Source: Cordia subcordata
Taxonomy: Eukaryota > Streptophyta > Magnoliopsida > Boraginales > Cordiaceae
NCBI GenBank assembly: GCA_028554755.1
Contig: JAPTOF010000021.1
Coordinates: 881,501-945,500, forward strand
Length of the DNA stretch: 64,000 nucleotides
Direction: 5' to 3'
Position 1 is the stretch's first letter. Each line of letters opens with the position of its first letter. A model generated the notes under the pieces. That model was not told the DNA's origin. It searched no databases and saw nothing but the letters and a program-made list of their open reading frames with translations. Made by a program: the position numbers and the translations under genes. Shown here piece by piece: positions 1 through 12,500 of this stretch.

Positions 1-3000
1 TAACACGGGGAAGGTCGTGGTAGGCATATCTCTTTCTTGATGTTATAGTCTTGGTTTTACTGTGAGTTGCTATATCACATCTCTTTAATAATTCATGAAC
101 CTTACAACTTGACAGGTAAAGCCAACTATTGCAGGATCAAGCATTGGAGTCACAGTTGCCTATGGCGTTACTGATACACTCAAAAGAGCTAATACAATTA
201 TATCAGAGGTAGTTCTCTTCCATTCTTCTTTTTATTCAGGTTTCTCTGTTATGTAAATTCTTCTCCTGGTAGATATATAGGTTTCATTTGAATAACTGGC
301 AAACTTTTACAGATAATAAGATCTTAACATTGACTATATATATGTGACTGTGGCTGAAAATTCAGCTTTCTTCCTGGTTGCTAGTTCAACTTCAATTACT
401 TAGTTGACCAGGTGTAGATGAAAACTCTGATATCTATGGTAGATCTAAAGAACATACTCTAATCTACATCTTCGGCAGGGAATTGATGATAAAGTCCTCG
501 TTGAAATTTTCCTAGAAGGCGGTTGTGAATTCACTGCTATTGTCCTTGATGTGGGTTCTGGTAGTGATTCTCAGCCTGTCGTGTTGTTACCGACTGAGGT
601 ATATGCTCACCCTCTATCATCTCTTTGCAGTTGATTTTGGTTTCACTGTCGTAAAATAAACCTTTATGTTAGTCTCTTGACTAAATTTTATATCTGAGTC
701 AAGAATGTATCTAAAGTTCATTATCTAGCTCAGTGAAGCTCCATGCAATTGGCCATCTATCTAATGACAGAAAGTCCTAATGTCTGACCAGGTGGAACTT
801 CATTCCCATGGTAATGTTGATGTCAGTGAGAAGGATGCAATTTTTAATTATAGACGAAAGTATCTTCCAACTCAGCAGGTATGGCAAACTTGCTTTGTAG
901 TTATATTACATCGACTGAAAAGTTTCAACCTTGCGTAACATGATACAGAGATTTTCATCCAAATTGACTTCAAACAGCATTCTGTTCCACTTTATCAAGT
1001 TGACACCAAGCAGTAGCTTTTAGTTCCCGATTGGCATCTAATCTGTACAAACATGTTAAATGTATGTAACAACTCAAACCTAAGGGAAGAGCCCAAACTA
1101 AAAGACTACCATATTAGGAGGGAGAACCCCTTACACTTAAGAAGCACTGTCTAAGGAGTGAGACTTCCGACGTCGGAGATCGTTGCATTCTGCCTCCCTT
1201 CAAGAGCCGATGCCAGCGCCATGCTAACTTATGATATTGGCCTGAAGGTAGTCCTTTCCCCTTTAGTGGTTGTATCCGTCTACCCATATTCAATGTAGCA
1301 CTTTACCATACGTTAAGCATTTGCAATGACTTATAGAGAATGAACGTCTTCTCTAACTTTTGAAAAAACGCTTTCTTGAGAAGTTCAAATTTTTATTTTC
1401 TGAAAAGGGTCCAATTTGAGTCTTTTGTAGAAAATAGAGTTCAGTTTCTAAAGGTCAATTCAAATATGGGAAAAAGAAGGTCCATTTTTCATGTAAAAAA
1501 GGTGTCTCCTTTGATAGAAAAAAACCAATCCGAATAGGCCCTTAATCTAGCCTATAATCTCCCCTTCATGGAGCCAACTCTAAATTAAAGGACCAATTTT
1601 GCAACTCAATCCTAAGTGACAAACCTAACTCAAAAGACTAATTTGTCAGGAGGGAGAACCCAAGTAGAGAGAACCCTGATGTGGGAGATCACTACACCAT
1701 ATCTTAGAGTCATATACACGATGTCTATACGTATATTCAGACTCTACTTATTGAAATTGTCATGTTCCTTTGCAGGTTGTTTACCATACTCCACCTCGTC
1801 TTCCGGTGGAGATAATTGAAAGTATTCGTCAAGGGGCAAGTTTAGTTTTTCAACGGCTTGGCCTATGTGATTTTGCCAGAATTGATGGTTGGTTTTTGCC
1901 ACCAAATTCTCATACTTCATCTCTAGTAGGCAATAAGTTTGGGAAGTCAGAATCGGGCACGGTCATATTCACTGATATCAACTTAGTGAGATACTAACTC
2001 ATATTGACATTTATTCTTATTGATGATTGTCCTTCAATCATATATCATTGGTGGTTTTTTGTATGTAGATTAGCGGGATGGAACAAACAAGTTTCTTATT
2101 CCAACAAGCGTCAAAGGTACTCTTGATTCTGATGGTTGCTATGTTCTACTTGCAGACTGTAATTCCACCCAAGAGATTGGCATCATCTTCATGTTAAAGC
2201 TAGTTTGTTTTTCCCTTATATACCAATTGCCGCAAGAAAGAAGATGGAGAGTACTGAATTTATGTATTTTGAGCTCTATAGATTTCAGTGTACTCATTAC
2301 CTTTCTATTATTTCTTTTAGGGCACAGCACAGAATAGTAGTTCAAATCCCCAAACGATAAGAGAAATACACCAGATTCTGTGCCAGAATGACATGATAAT
2401 GTTTCCTGCTTAAAATGTTCAACACTAAGATGTCTCATCATCTTCACTAGTTTTCTTTCCGCCAAATAAAAAATCTGCATTCATTCAGTTGGGTAGCCAC
2501 AGAGAAGATAGCAATCAGTTTTTCATTGTTTAAGCTCTCCTGTTTCAAACTATTAATAGATAAAGCCAGCACTCGGCAAAAGATTCTTATATTTGGACTT
2601 TGGGTGAATATGTTTATCCTTGTATGGTCTGAGGTACATTTGCACTAAAGTTATTGCATCTCATAGTTTTCTTTCTTGACATCTAGGTTGGATTTTCACA
2701 TTCAAATATCTTGAGGACCATTACACAACGTGCTTGCTTGAGATTTCCCAATCTCTTGTCATACAATATCGTATCAAGTGTATTGCCAAGGAGATTACAG
2801 TCTTCTCCAGTTACTGGATCATTGTCCAAACACCAAAACCGGAGGAAAGTTTTTGTTGTTTTTGGTGGAGATTCTTCTGAACGGCAAGTTTCTCTCATGA
2901 GTGGAACCAATGTTTGGCTGAACTTGCAGACATGTGATGATGTAAGTGAGCATTCTTAGCAACTTAGAACATGCTGGGGATTTCCTTAACATGAAATTAT

Positions 3001-6000
3001 CCCAAGAACAAGATTCCTAAACTATTCTTTTCAATGGCATTCATAGACACTTGTTTTCAGTATTGGTTGCTTGCAATTTTCTTTTCAAGATATAATTTAC
3101 GATTTCTAATTACTAATGGAAAGGGTAAATGCTGAGTTGAATTAACCATTTCTCTAGGATAACATGCTAACTGTTAAAAATATTCTTTCTTGGATTGATT
3201 TGAAAATCAACTATTGGAGTTCCATGTTTGAAATGTCATATTCTTATACTAATAGATATAATGTTTGGTTTTGGCCATGCCAAATTAACTGTTATCGTTA
3301 TTTGGTCATGTTCAAAAACTCAATATCCTCACCTCTTTAATATTGGTTTTTGCTTGTAAGTTGGAATAATTTGGTCATGAACAGTTCTTTCTCCATTTAT
3401 CTTTCCTTTAGAATAATTGTCTTAAGAATTTAACTGGGCTAATCATTTTATCTGATATTGGTTAGTTTTTCACTCTTTGTGTTGTAGGTTTATCTGAAGA
3501 TGTTTCAGATATAATTTTCGTACTAAATGGCTTTATACTTTTTGGCAGCTTATGCAAAATGCATGAAGAGATTGACTACATAATCTAAAGAGCTGTCTAT
3601 AGTTCTTAGTTTATTCGAATTACTTGATTGAAAGCAAACTGTTGAGTTTAACTTGGATTTGCTATTTTGACCTCCTCTCCACCCCCCCCCCCCAACCCAA
3701 AACAAATATTTGTAACAGTCAACTAATTGGAGCCTCTACTTGCAACAGCTTGAAGTGACCCCCTGCTTACTTGCCCCTGTGGATGGTTATTCATCCAATC
3801 TGGAAGATCATAAGAAGAAAACGGATATGAGCTCCTGGACAGTTTGGACATTGCCGTAAGTGCAATGGTTATACTATTACATGATAGTGGCTGCATTTTG
3901 TTAGAGTTAGTATTATTCTTGTACTGTTTGAAGTGCCATTAGTGTCGGTGAGAAAACGGGCTTTGAATCTGATTATTTGCTATAGCATCCTAAGTATTTC
4001 TGTTCATGCCATATCTATTAATACTACCAACTCGCACTTATCACATTGCCTGGTCTCTTATTAATATCTTCTTATGATAGCTGCAGAATCTTTTCTCTAT
4101 CTTACTGACAAATCGTCCTTGAGAAATCTATAATTATATGAACTCGGACTGATCTCATTGCCTGGTTCTTACATAAATCTTCTTATAGTAGCCATGGACT
4201 ACAGCATTGGTTGTGCTTACCTAATACTCTCTTTCTTTCTTGGTTTAGTTATTCCCTTGTGCTGAGACATACTACAGAAGAAGTTTTTGATGCATGTATG
4301 GAGTCCATTGAACCTTCACGGGCAGCCTTCACATCTCACTTACGGGAACTAGTGATGAATGAACTCATGGAAGGTTTAAAGAAACATAATTGGTTCAGAG
4401 GATTTGATATATCTGATGAATTACCAAATAGATTGTTCTTGCAAGAGTGGGTTGAACTAGCAAAACAAGTTCAGGCAACAGTATTCATTGCAGGTTTGGA
4501 GATGATTATATAATGCTTCAGTTTTGCATTGAATGTTTGCAGCAGACAGCACTTATAAGTTTAATAATTCAATTAGTATGTTGACAATACGTGCATCTTA
4601 GGTCCTCAGAATAATTTCTTCTGTAGGTTGCGGAGTATTGAATATAATAAACAACTAACACGCTGGACTTTACTTATCCAAAAGATTATTAATAAAAAAA
4701 GGAACTAAGATTGGAGCTAAATAAATCATATTAATAATAACTGCAATAATTGTTGATGCATAATCATCAAGAATACGAAAGATGAAGTTTGAAAAAGATG
4801 TGCAGTCACGTGTCATCTAAAGTTGGCAAAATGGTTTATACAATAAAATGGGAACCAAAAGTTTGTAGAACATAAATTAGACTCTTCCATCAAATTCTTT
4901 CTCAATCTACTACCTAATGCCTTGTTATAGTTGAGCTGGAAGGAAATGTAGTTGCTAATATTTTAATAAATGCGAGCATATGAAGGGAAAAGAATGTAAA
5001 ACAGTAATGTATATTTTATCTGACTTCGATGGACAGTGCACGGAAGCATAGGTGAAGATGGCACGCTGCAGTCTTCGCTAGATGCTGAAGGAGTTCCTTA
5101 CACTGGTACACTCGATTCACACTTAAGATGATATCACAAAAAAAAATCTTCACGAGATGTTGACTGCATGACTTGTTTTTGAAATGAAGGTCCTGGTACT
5201 GGCGCTTCAGAGACATGCATGGACAAAGTTGCAACATCTCATGCTCTCAAACATGTATGTAACTTTTTTCTTATGCGTTAATTTGATGACTAAAGTATAT
5301 CTGTCAACTTTTTCATAAAGCCATAGGTGAATGTGGATCCTGATCGTCTAAATAGCTATGTCATAACATATGGCCTATCCCTAAAGATAGGATAAATACC
5401 AAACACAAGAACTATACTTGATGCACATGACAGGGTGAAATGTAGCTTCCTTTTTCAGTTTACTTGATTACTTTGTTGAGATGTCTTTACTTTTGTTGTT
5501 ATCATTTATAGTTAAATGAAGAATTAATTCTGGTATCACCTTCTAGAGCTACAGATAACTTTTTATATTTACTTTTTCCATTGGCATGACTGACCAAAAT
5601 GCCCGCATTGAGTTCATGGATGTTCATCTTACATATCAAGACCTATTCTTGACTGATAACCCAACCGTCTCCTTCTGTACTGCTATCGTCTTCTGGAGTG
5701 CCTTCTGGCACGTGCCCTCTGCTCTATAGCCACCGTATTTGTCATATGTTCATTATGTAATTTGAGATAATCTTGACAAACAAGAATCTCATCTGTCTAA
5801 ATGGGCAGCTTGCAGAGTTTGGTGTCCTCACAATTGAAAAGGAAGTACTTCAAGTACGAGACCTGCTGAAAATGTCCATATCTGACATCTGGCAAGAATT
5901 GATGTCAAAACTTAAGTGTGAAACATTGTGTGTTAAACCAGCAAGAGATGGTTGCTCCACAGGAGTGGCCAGATTATGGTGGGTTTATCTCTGTCTTTTT

Positions 6001-9000
6001 CTGGAGTTTGGATATGCTGTTAGAAATGCCTATATTGTAGAATCTATTATACAATTTAACTTATCTTGTAACTCAATGTTATTGTTCCCATTAAGATTAA
6101 TCTGTTGCCCTTCACACAGCTGTCACGAAGATCTGGCTATATATGTGAAAGCACTGGAAAGCTGCCTTCCCCGTATCCCTCCTAATAGTTTATCAAAGGT
6201 ATGTAATTATATCTCCGGGTCTGTTTTTGTGGAAAGTGGGGTCATTATGGATGTCACTAAATTTCTTGTTTCTTTTTAGTTTAACAATGGTCTTGGCATC
6301 GGATATAAGCGGTAGTAATTAGAACTGGAGCATAGTTGAGGAGTTCTGATTGCTGCTTTTGTGTCCAGGCAATACTTTGGCAAAACTCGTTAACTATCAA
6401 TTTGTTGTAACTTCCTAGCTCTATAACCGGTTAGTTCTGTCTTGCAAGAGCCTGCTATTTGACAATAGTTTTATTTATTTGCAACCAAGTTGCATGTAAT
6501 TCGAGCTTTAAATAGCACTAGGACTTGGAGAGATCTAGCTTATATATGACTATACAAGCATTTTCAAAAGGTAATAGTATATTGTCTCAAATGAGGCATT
6601 TTGGGGGCCTAAGCTTCAGCAAAGCACTTCTTGTTGCCACATGTTGTGAAAGTCTGCCTCAGAAGAAAGTGATACTAATCCCCTTTCCTGAGCTATCTAC
6701 CAAGAAGAGTGAAAAAAAGTTTCATTGATGGGCTCTACAGATGGATAGTTTCAGGGTGTGTAACCATTAGTTTCTACTCATGCTTCCGTATCTTTCTGAT
6801 TATTGGCGAATAGACTATCTTTCTTCAACAAATATGTTTGAACAAAGCAGGTTTTGTGTCTCTATTTAGATTTTGTTTGTTCTTGTACTATGTTCCGTTA
6901 GATGGAAAAATTATGAAGTGTTTATTCAGCTCCCTATTAAATGGGCGGTGACTAAGATTCTGCTTGTTTCTTGCCTGGTGAAATGTAGACACATGGAACG
7001 ATTGAGATGCCAAACCCTCCTCCAGGGCAAGTTATTTTTGAACCTTTTATTCAGACCGATGAGATAATTGTTTCATCGAAATCGAAAAATGAAAATAGAC
7101 CTCAGCTATTTTGGGAGGGGCACAGTAGATGGGTCGAAATCACTGTTGGTGTTGTTGGAAAACGTGGATCAATGCATTCTTTGACTCCTAGCATCACTGT
7201 GAAGGAAACGGGTGGTGTCTTATCCCTTGAGGAAAAATTCCAAGGTATAAACCGTCCATTGCACTGTTCTGCAGTATCTGAAAGCTCCATTTATGCTACT
7301 TCAGCAGTATTGTATTGTTCCAAGTTACAGCAATTACAGTTACATGTTAATGACAGCTATTGGTCATGGGAAAGGATAATATAGTTATACATAATTCCAA
7401 GAAAAGTAGAGCTCTATCCCCACTACCATTTCTAATTGCTTATTATCTTCTTTCTATGCAAAACCAAAATCTGCTGAATCTCATTATGATCTTAATGGCA
7501 AGTCGTGTATCTGATGTTCTTAACATTTTGTTGGCAGGCGGAACTGGCATCAATTTGACTCCTCCACCAATATCAATTATTAGGTTCATTCTTTTAAAAC
7601 TACATTCTTCCATAGCTTCTATAATGAAGTTGCAAGTTGAGCTGGAATTTTTCACGCTTTCTTGAGATCCTGCATAGTCATTTTCCTTTTTCCAATTCTC
7701 TCAATTTACAACAGAGTATGCAATGTTCTAGTTTGTTTCCACCAGCAGGTGTTAACTGCTGCGAAAGTAAATTTATGCATCAGTTGGAGGAAAGTTACCC
7801 ATTTGTCTAAGTTTTTGTTTCTACTTCTGAGCTAGATGTTATGCAAACAGCTGTGTTATTTCTTCTGCACCATCTCAGTGTCACCATCTATCTCGCTTAA
7901 ATGTCCAACTAGATATTCTGTTAGAATGGACATTCTGTAACAAAAATTCTGCAGATATTCTATCACTATCCTCAATCTGATGGAACAAGGTTCAGCTCTG
8001 ACATGTATGACTTAGTATTACTTTATGGTGTTTCTCATGTTTCAATTGTTTTTATCTCGAATCAGTAATGAGGCCTTGGAGAGATGTAAAGAGCGTATTG
8101 AACTTATAGCAAACACTCTGCAGTTGGAAGGATTTTCGCGTATCGATGCATTTATTCATGCTGACAGTGGCGAGGTTTGTTCACTTTTTTACAGTACTGT
8201 TCCGTGTCTTCTTCAATTATCAAAAATACAAAAATTGTCAAATAGGAGCAAAAACTAGAGTAAAAATGTCTCTGAATGCCCAAGTTGTCCCCCTATTTTC
8301 TTATGAAACAGAAAAAATGTGAAAGTCATCTCATCAGATAATTGAATGATTGAAAAAGTAGAGAGTTATTTCAACTCTCATCTTAAATACATAAACGCTA
8401 CATATAATTTGGTCTTCAATCTGTACAATGGAGAAGATATCTATAGAATGCAGTGCCTCAAATTCTGCTAGCAACAATAAGACATAATGTTGCCAGAAAT
8501 TTCTTTGGCATGGACAACTTATTGTTCTTTATAATTGCAGGTGCTAATAATTGAGGTCAATACAGTACCAGGAATGACACCTTCAACTGTCTTGATTCAT
8601 CAGGTTAGAAAATGATACCTAAACTTTATTGGTGTGAATTTATTGTGAAGAAAATGTAACGAAATTGAAGCACTTCTATGAAATGGTAGAAATATCGTAT
8701 ATATTTATGCCCTGATATTGTGATACTTATTCATATTGGACTCGTCATGCAAATAACTATTCCTCAATTCGCAGTTTTACAAGCTACACAGAAACACAAA
8801 CAATTTAAACAAAACGAACTGTCCCATCCCTATTATTGCTTCGAGTCGATATGCAACCTGGATTTGCCTTGTAGCCTTGTGTGTAGTGCTGATTTTAATT
8901 AGTTCTCTGCTCTACCTTCAGGCTCTGGCAGAACAACCTCCCATGTATCCTCGTGATTTCTTCCGGGCGCTGCTGGATCTGGCGTCAGAAAGATGTTGGT

Positions 9001-9002
9001 AA
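1..9002 (+). CDS. D-alanine--D-alanine ligase family protein, tandem two-domain plant type (5' end outside window)
   Basis: Exon segments: 1-19, 116-208, 479-598, 792-878, 1776-1985, 2069-2116, 2687-2941, 3749-3855, 4249-4493, 5037-5105, 5190-5254, 5809-5978, 6120-6198, 6989-7244, 7538-7583, 8066-8174, 8541-8603 and 8922-9002 (TAA). Every junction is GT-AG and keeps frame, giving about 706 residues. Two ligase units are fused. Only the C-terminal ATP-grasp half of the first is in view (VKPTIAGSSIG, LVEIFLEGG, FARIDGW). The second is complete from VFVVFGGDSSERQVS through HGSIGEDGTLQ, the ATP-binding VKPARDGCSTG, RIDAFIHADSG and the metal/phosphate motif EVNTVPGMT. In bacteria Ddl joins two D-Ala in an ATP-dependent step of peptidoglycan synthesis; plant tandem forms resemble Arabidopsis At3g08840 and are thought to act in plastids. 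The transit peptide would lie upstream, so location is inferred. In unit 1 the usual E-x-N motif reads DIN. An alternative donor at 8999 joined to an acceptor near 9050 would also give an immediate stop. Confidence 0.93.
1069..1700. repeat. Diverged direct repeat inside a ligase intron
   Basis: Within the 897-bp intron 879-1775, two segments about 0.5 kb apart (about 1069-1180 and 1600-1700) share the order CAACTCAA..CCTAAG, AAAAGACTA, AGGAGGGAGAACCC and a GGAGATC block. They look like the two ends of an old LTR- or TRIM-like insertion or a diverged duplication. I see no coding capacity between them. Confidence 0.5.
1350..1545. mobile_element. AT-rich MITE remnant in the same intron
   Basis: The segment has the oligo-A/T body and the terminal block ACCAATCCGAATAGGCCCTT seen at the ends of related copies elsewhere in this window (13911-14146, 61925-62165, 63431-63638). 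The left end is poorly preserved, so the start is approximate. Confidence 0.45.
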
Positions 9003-10255
9003 AGTTCCAACTGTGAGAAAATATCTTTGTTTCTGAAGATATTGTTTTTTCAGACAACTATCTCGGCTTGGTAATCTACATTGGACTCGAGAAGCATATG
9101 GCGAAAGAAAAGTTACAGAAGAGGTAGGCCTAAGACTTGTATTTCTTGGCAACACGGACTATAAGTGTATATAGCTCAGCTAAGAAGTATTCTGGCACTA
9201 GTTTCTTCTGTTCTTTTGGCAAATTGTTAGTTGTCAAACAAACCGATTGCTAGAAACTTGGTCTTGTTTAGTGGCGAATTTGACAATTTATTGTGTTATT
9301 TATGTCGAACAATAAGTGTGTAACATGTTTCTATGTGCCTCTTCATTTTCCTATGTTAAGTTTTTGTATTTCCGGACACCATCTTTTGGACGAGAACCTT
9401 GAAATCATGCCCCAGCACACATCTCATATGCGTTCTTTTTACAATACGGAAAAAGTAGAATCAAGCATATTCCACTAATAAAGCGATCAGAAAGCATTCA
9501 AGTCAAATTAAAGCTGTGTTTGGAATAAATTTTATTATAAGATGCTTATGTTATTGATGCAAAAGAGACAATGTTTTTTTTTTTCTTTTTATCTTAGAAG
9601 ATATAAGGCATCTTATAACTAATATCTTTATATAAATCATATTTTTTATTTTATAAGATATAAGTAATTCATCATTGTTTTATTTTTTTTATAATTATAG
9701 ATAAAATCTTTTATCGTAAGCATATTATAAAAACTCAAAATAAATTATATTTTTATATGAAAAATTATTTTATAATAAGCTTATACCAAACCGAGCATAG
9801 GTAGTTTCCTATTAGGAGGGGTCGAGGAGGTCAAAAAATCTTAGGGCCTGAAAAGCTTCTTTTTTTTTTTTTTTTTGGGTAAAAAAATATATTTTTTATA
9901 AAAATTATTTGGTTTAATTTAAAAAAAAAAGTTAAAAACTCTTAAAAGGAATTATATTTTAACTTTTTTTATAAGTTAAAATTTTTAATTTTTTAAAAAA
10001 TACTTTTTAAAAAAAAAATATAAAAAAACACTCAGAAAAACCAATCCGAACAAGCAATGACATGAAAGAAACCTATCTATATCCAAACTAACCAAAAGTT
10101 GGTAGTTCTAAAAATCTGTCCAGGTTCAACCAAACAAGCATTAATGGTTACCAGCTTGTTACATTTCAATGAGCAATTTATACTATGCTTCTTTATTATT
10201 ATATTTTTCTATGTTTCTTTTCCTTTATTCAAAATATTAATACTATTTATTCAGA
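9003..10255. other. 3' flank of the ligase gene and AT-rich spacer
   Basis: No gene seen. The first few hundred bases should contain the 3' UTR and polyadenylation region of the ligase gene, but the site is not obvious. About 9838-10058 is a degenerate AT-rich MITE of the family described under 13911-14146, ending in a CCAATCCGAACAAGC block. Confidence 0.5.
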
Positions 10256-10480
10256 ATATTAATATTGTATAGATTTAGGTGTGCAAATGTGTTTTTTGTC
10301 AATATGTGTGTGCAAGAGTGATAAACAGACATATTAATATTGTATAAATTTATGTGTGCAAATGTGTTTTTTGTCAATATGTGTGTGCAAGAGTAGTGAA
10401 CAAACATATTAATATTGTATAAATTTATGTGTGCAAATGTGTTTTTTGTCGATATGTTTGTATAAGGGTGATGAACAAAA
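10256..10480. repeat. 75-bp tandem repeat, three copies
   Basis: Units begin at 10256, 10331 and 10406, each with ATATTAATATTGTAT followed by a GTGTGCAAATGTG block and a TGTTTTTTGTC block. The period is exactly 75 bp. The third unit is the most diverged. No coding capacity. Confidence 0.85.
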
Positions 10481-10852
10481 ATATGTTAAATTATGAATTA
10501 ATAAATTATGAACAAATAGTAAAAAGATTGTGAACAATTTAATTAACGTGTTTATTCATTAATTTTATAGTCTTTGTTCACTTATGGTACACGGTATAAC
10601 TTCTCTCAATGATTAAAATATTAATTCACCACTTAATATATATTTAACTATATAAATTTTATGTTGTTAATTTTTCACATTTATAACATAAAAAAATTAT
10701 TAATAAAAATAAAATGATATAAAATGAGTTGTAATAGTGACACAACCACGCTGAACCATTTTAATGCCTCTTCCGTTAGCTGCACTTTTTGATGTGACTT
10801 AAGAGCACATCCATTCATGGCGTGATAGACAACCAAACTGCAAAATTGTCTA

Positions 10853-10855
<3 letters not shown>

Positions 10856-10912
<57 letters not shown>
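10856..10912. repeat. (CT)n microsatellite
   Basis: An almost pure run of about 28 CT dinucleotides, 250 bp beyond the 3' end of the reverse-strand gene at 11165. Confidence 0.97.
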
Positions 10913-10915
<3 letters not shown>

Positions 10916-11164
10916 TTTGGGGGTAAAATGAGTTGAATCTCATCAAGGAGAACAATTTCCAATCATATAAATACTAGCTGATCAACACACTACACATGCA
11001 ATGAATTTGTAATTTCATGTATGCAAATGTAAGTGGGGGAAAAAATATAAAAGATTAATGCTCACACATCCAAACACAAGGGGAAAAAATTACAGATAAA
11101 AGTAACAAATTAAATTCAGAAATTTGGAACAAATCGACCCTTATAACATAATTGACATTAAATG

Positions 11165-11806
11165 CTAGAGCAGCTCGGTGGAATCCTCAGCTGTTGGGAC
11201 AATCAACCATTCATCTGGAAATGGATTCTGGTCACTTATATCCATAACAGGACCTTCAAGCTTTTCACCATCTGAATTTTCAGCCAAAACATTTTCTTTG
11301 AATGAATGATTCTGTAGCATCTCAGTAGTACTATTAATCTTCCCATCCAAAGAATTCAAAAAACTCGACCACCATGCATATGATGATGATAAAGAAGAAG
11401 AAGAAGAAGAAGAAGAAGAATTATCTGCCCAGTCAATAAGCTCCACTATGTCTCCAGGAGGTGGCACAGCAAGCACAACAGGCGCAGTTGTGGACCATAT
11501 GGGCTCAGGAGCAGGAATAGACTCATGTAATGGGTAATAGTATTGCTGAGAAGCACTTAAAATTGTTGTCTTGTTGTTTACATGAGTAGTACCATAGCTG
11601 AAACTCTGATGATGAACTCCATTAATGTCCTTTCCCAAGCTTGATTCATTATTACTAGTAGCAGACCTGTGAAGCTGCAAAGCACTTGCTATTTCTCTCC
11701 TAGCTTCAGCCATGTTCACAATACCATCTAGTCCCATTTTTCTTGTGTGTGACCTCCTCCTAACACGTTTTCTTGTAGAGAAATTGCTGCTCTTTCTGAA
11801 ATCCAT
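11165..11806 (-). CDS. Protein of unknown function with basic N-terminus (213 aa)
   Basis: An intronless reverse-strand frame, stop TAG at 11165-11167. The frame stays open upstream to 11848 and beyond, but the first in-frame ATG is at 11806 (MDFRKSSNFS). Numbered from that Met, residues 12-23 form an Arg/Lys cluster (RKRVRRRSHTRK) that could be a nuclear-localisation signal. A segment MGLDGIVNMAEARREIASAL follows and looks like a short amphipathic helix. The middle is Pro-rich (PAPEPIWS, VPPPGD), then comes a Ser run of mixed AGC/TCT-type codons (GAA-rich on the plus strand) and an acidic C-terminus (FPDEWLIVPTAEDSTELL). No enzyme motif is visible. I think similar small proteins occur in other dicots but cannot name the family. 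Composition and low complexity fit a regulatory or disordered nuclear protein; this is inference. The clean 642-bp frame with a plausible promoter argues that it is real. Confidence 0.72.
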   Translation of the reverse strand: MDFRKSSNFSTRKRVRRRSHTRKMGLDGIVNMAEARREIASALQLHRSATSNNESSLGKDINGVHHQSFSYGTTHVNNKTTILSASQQYYYPLHESIPAPEPIWSTTAPVVLAVPPPGDIVELIDWADNSSSSSSSSSLSSSYAWWSSFLNSLDGKINSTTEMLQNHSFKENVLAENSDGEKLEGPVMDISDQNPFPDEWLIVPTAEDSTELL

Positions 11807-11844
11807 TTCCCTGGGTTGTTTTGGGTCTGATTTTTTCTGGGTTT

Positions 11845-11856
11845 TCAACGTTTCAT
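11845..11856 (-). promoter_or_regulatory. Minimal upstream ORF (ATG, two codons, TGA)
   Basis: On the reverse strand ATG AAA CGT TGA lies in the probable leader of the 213-aa gene, 38 bp upstream of its ATG and in a different frame. Such minimal uORFs can lower translation of the main frame. An effect here is unproven. Confidence 0.5.
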
Positions 11857-11917
11857 CTTCTAGGGTTTGGGCAAAAGCGAAAGATAAATCTCTTTTTTTT
11901 TTTTTTCATCAAATCTT

Positions 11918-11924
11918 TTTTATA
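11918..11924 (-). promoter_or_regulatory. TATA box candidate for the 213-aa gene
   Basis: The reverse strand reads CCTTATAAAAAAG. It is 112 bp upstream of the chosen ATG, which leaves a short leader containing the minimal uORF. An out-of-frame ATG at 11909 would lie upstream of the expected transcription start. Confidence 0.45.
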
Positions 11925-12299
11925 AGGCATAGAGATTACATACATGAGACGGATGAGACAAGAGAGATAGCGAATGTTGAAGACACAAGTGGCGAAGTGA
12001 ATGCAAAGGAAAAGATGGATGACCAGCAAGTAACACGATAGCATGGAAGTTGACACCTGGGAGATGAATGGACACAACACCTCAGGCTCAGGTCACCTTA
12101 GCTACCTAGCAAAGCTGTCCGTTGTTATATAAAATTCTCTACCAACGACTACGTTAATGTCTCTGTTTTCAGCATTTATTGTTGTTGGATGAAGTATAAA
12201 GAAGAAATACATTGTGGGCGGGGGAAAGTGATCATTCTTAATGGAGATGCTTGTTATTAAGATAATTATTTCAAACCGTATATTGAGGAATGCATGCAA

Positions 12300-12500
12300 A
12301 AATATATTAAATATGAATTTTTGGGTCGCTTTTCGTTATATTTATTGTGAAATAAATAAGTATATTAATCGGTTGACGATTTATGAATTTCATATTTTTT
12401 TAAAATATTATCATCTGGATTTGGAAGAACCTTTGGACAAGTTTAAAATTTTATTAGGGATGATCAGCTGTGTCTCAGCTCCTAGACTAATTTTACGGTA
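12300..12500 (+). pseudogene. LINE RNase H C-terminal fragment
   Basis: The translation contains YIYCEINKYINRLTIYEF followed by PLDKFKILLGM. This resembles the C-terminal part of the RNase H domain in plant LINEs (pattern: Tyr-Arg-Glu-x-Asn-Lys, then a Leu-Ala-x-x-Gly-Phe block, then Leu-Leu-Gly). The fragment at 34285-34500 has the same NKYIN wording. Too short and isolated to function. Confidence 0.5.

Noticed and set aside
5773..6279. 168-codon frame taken as a separate gene
   Set aside because: It is ligase exons 5809-5978 and 6120-6198 read through the intron between them.
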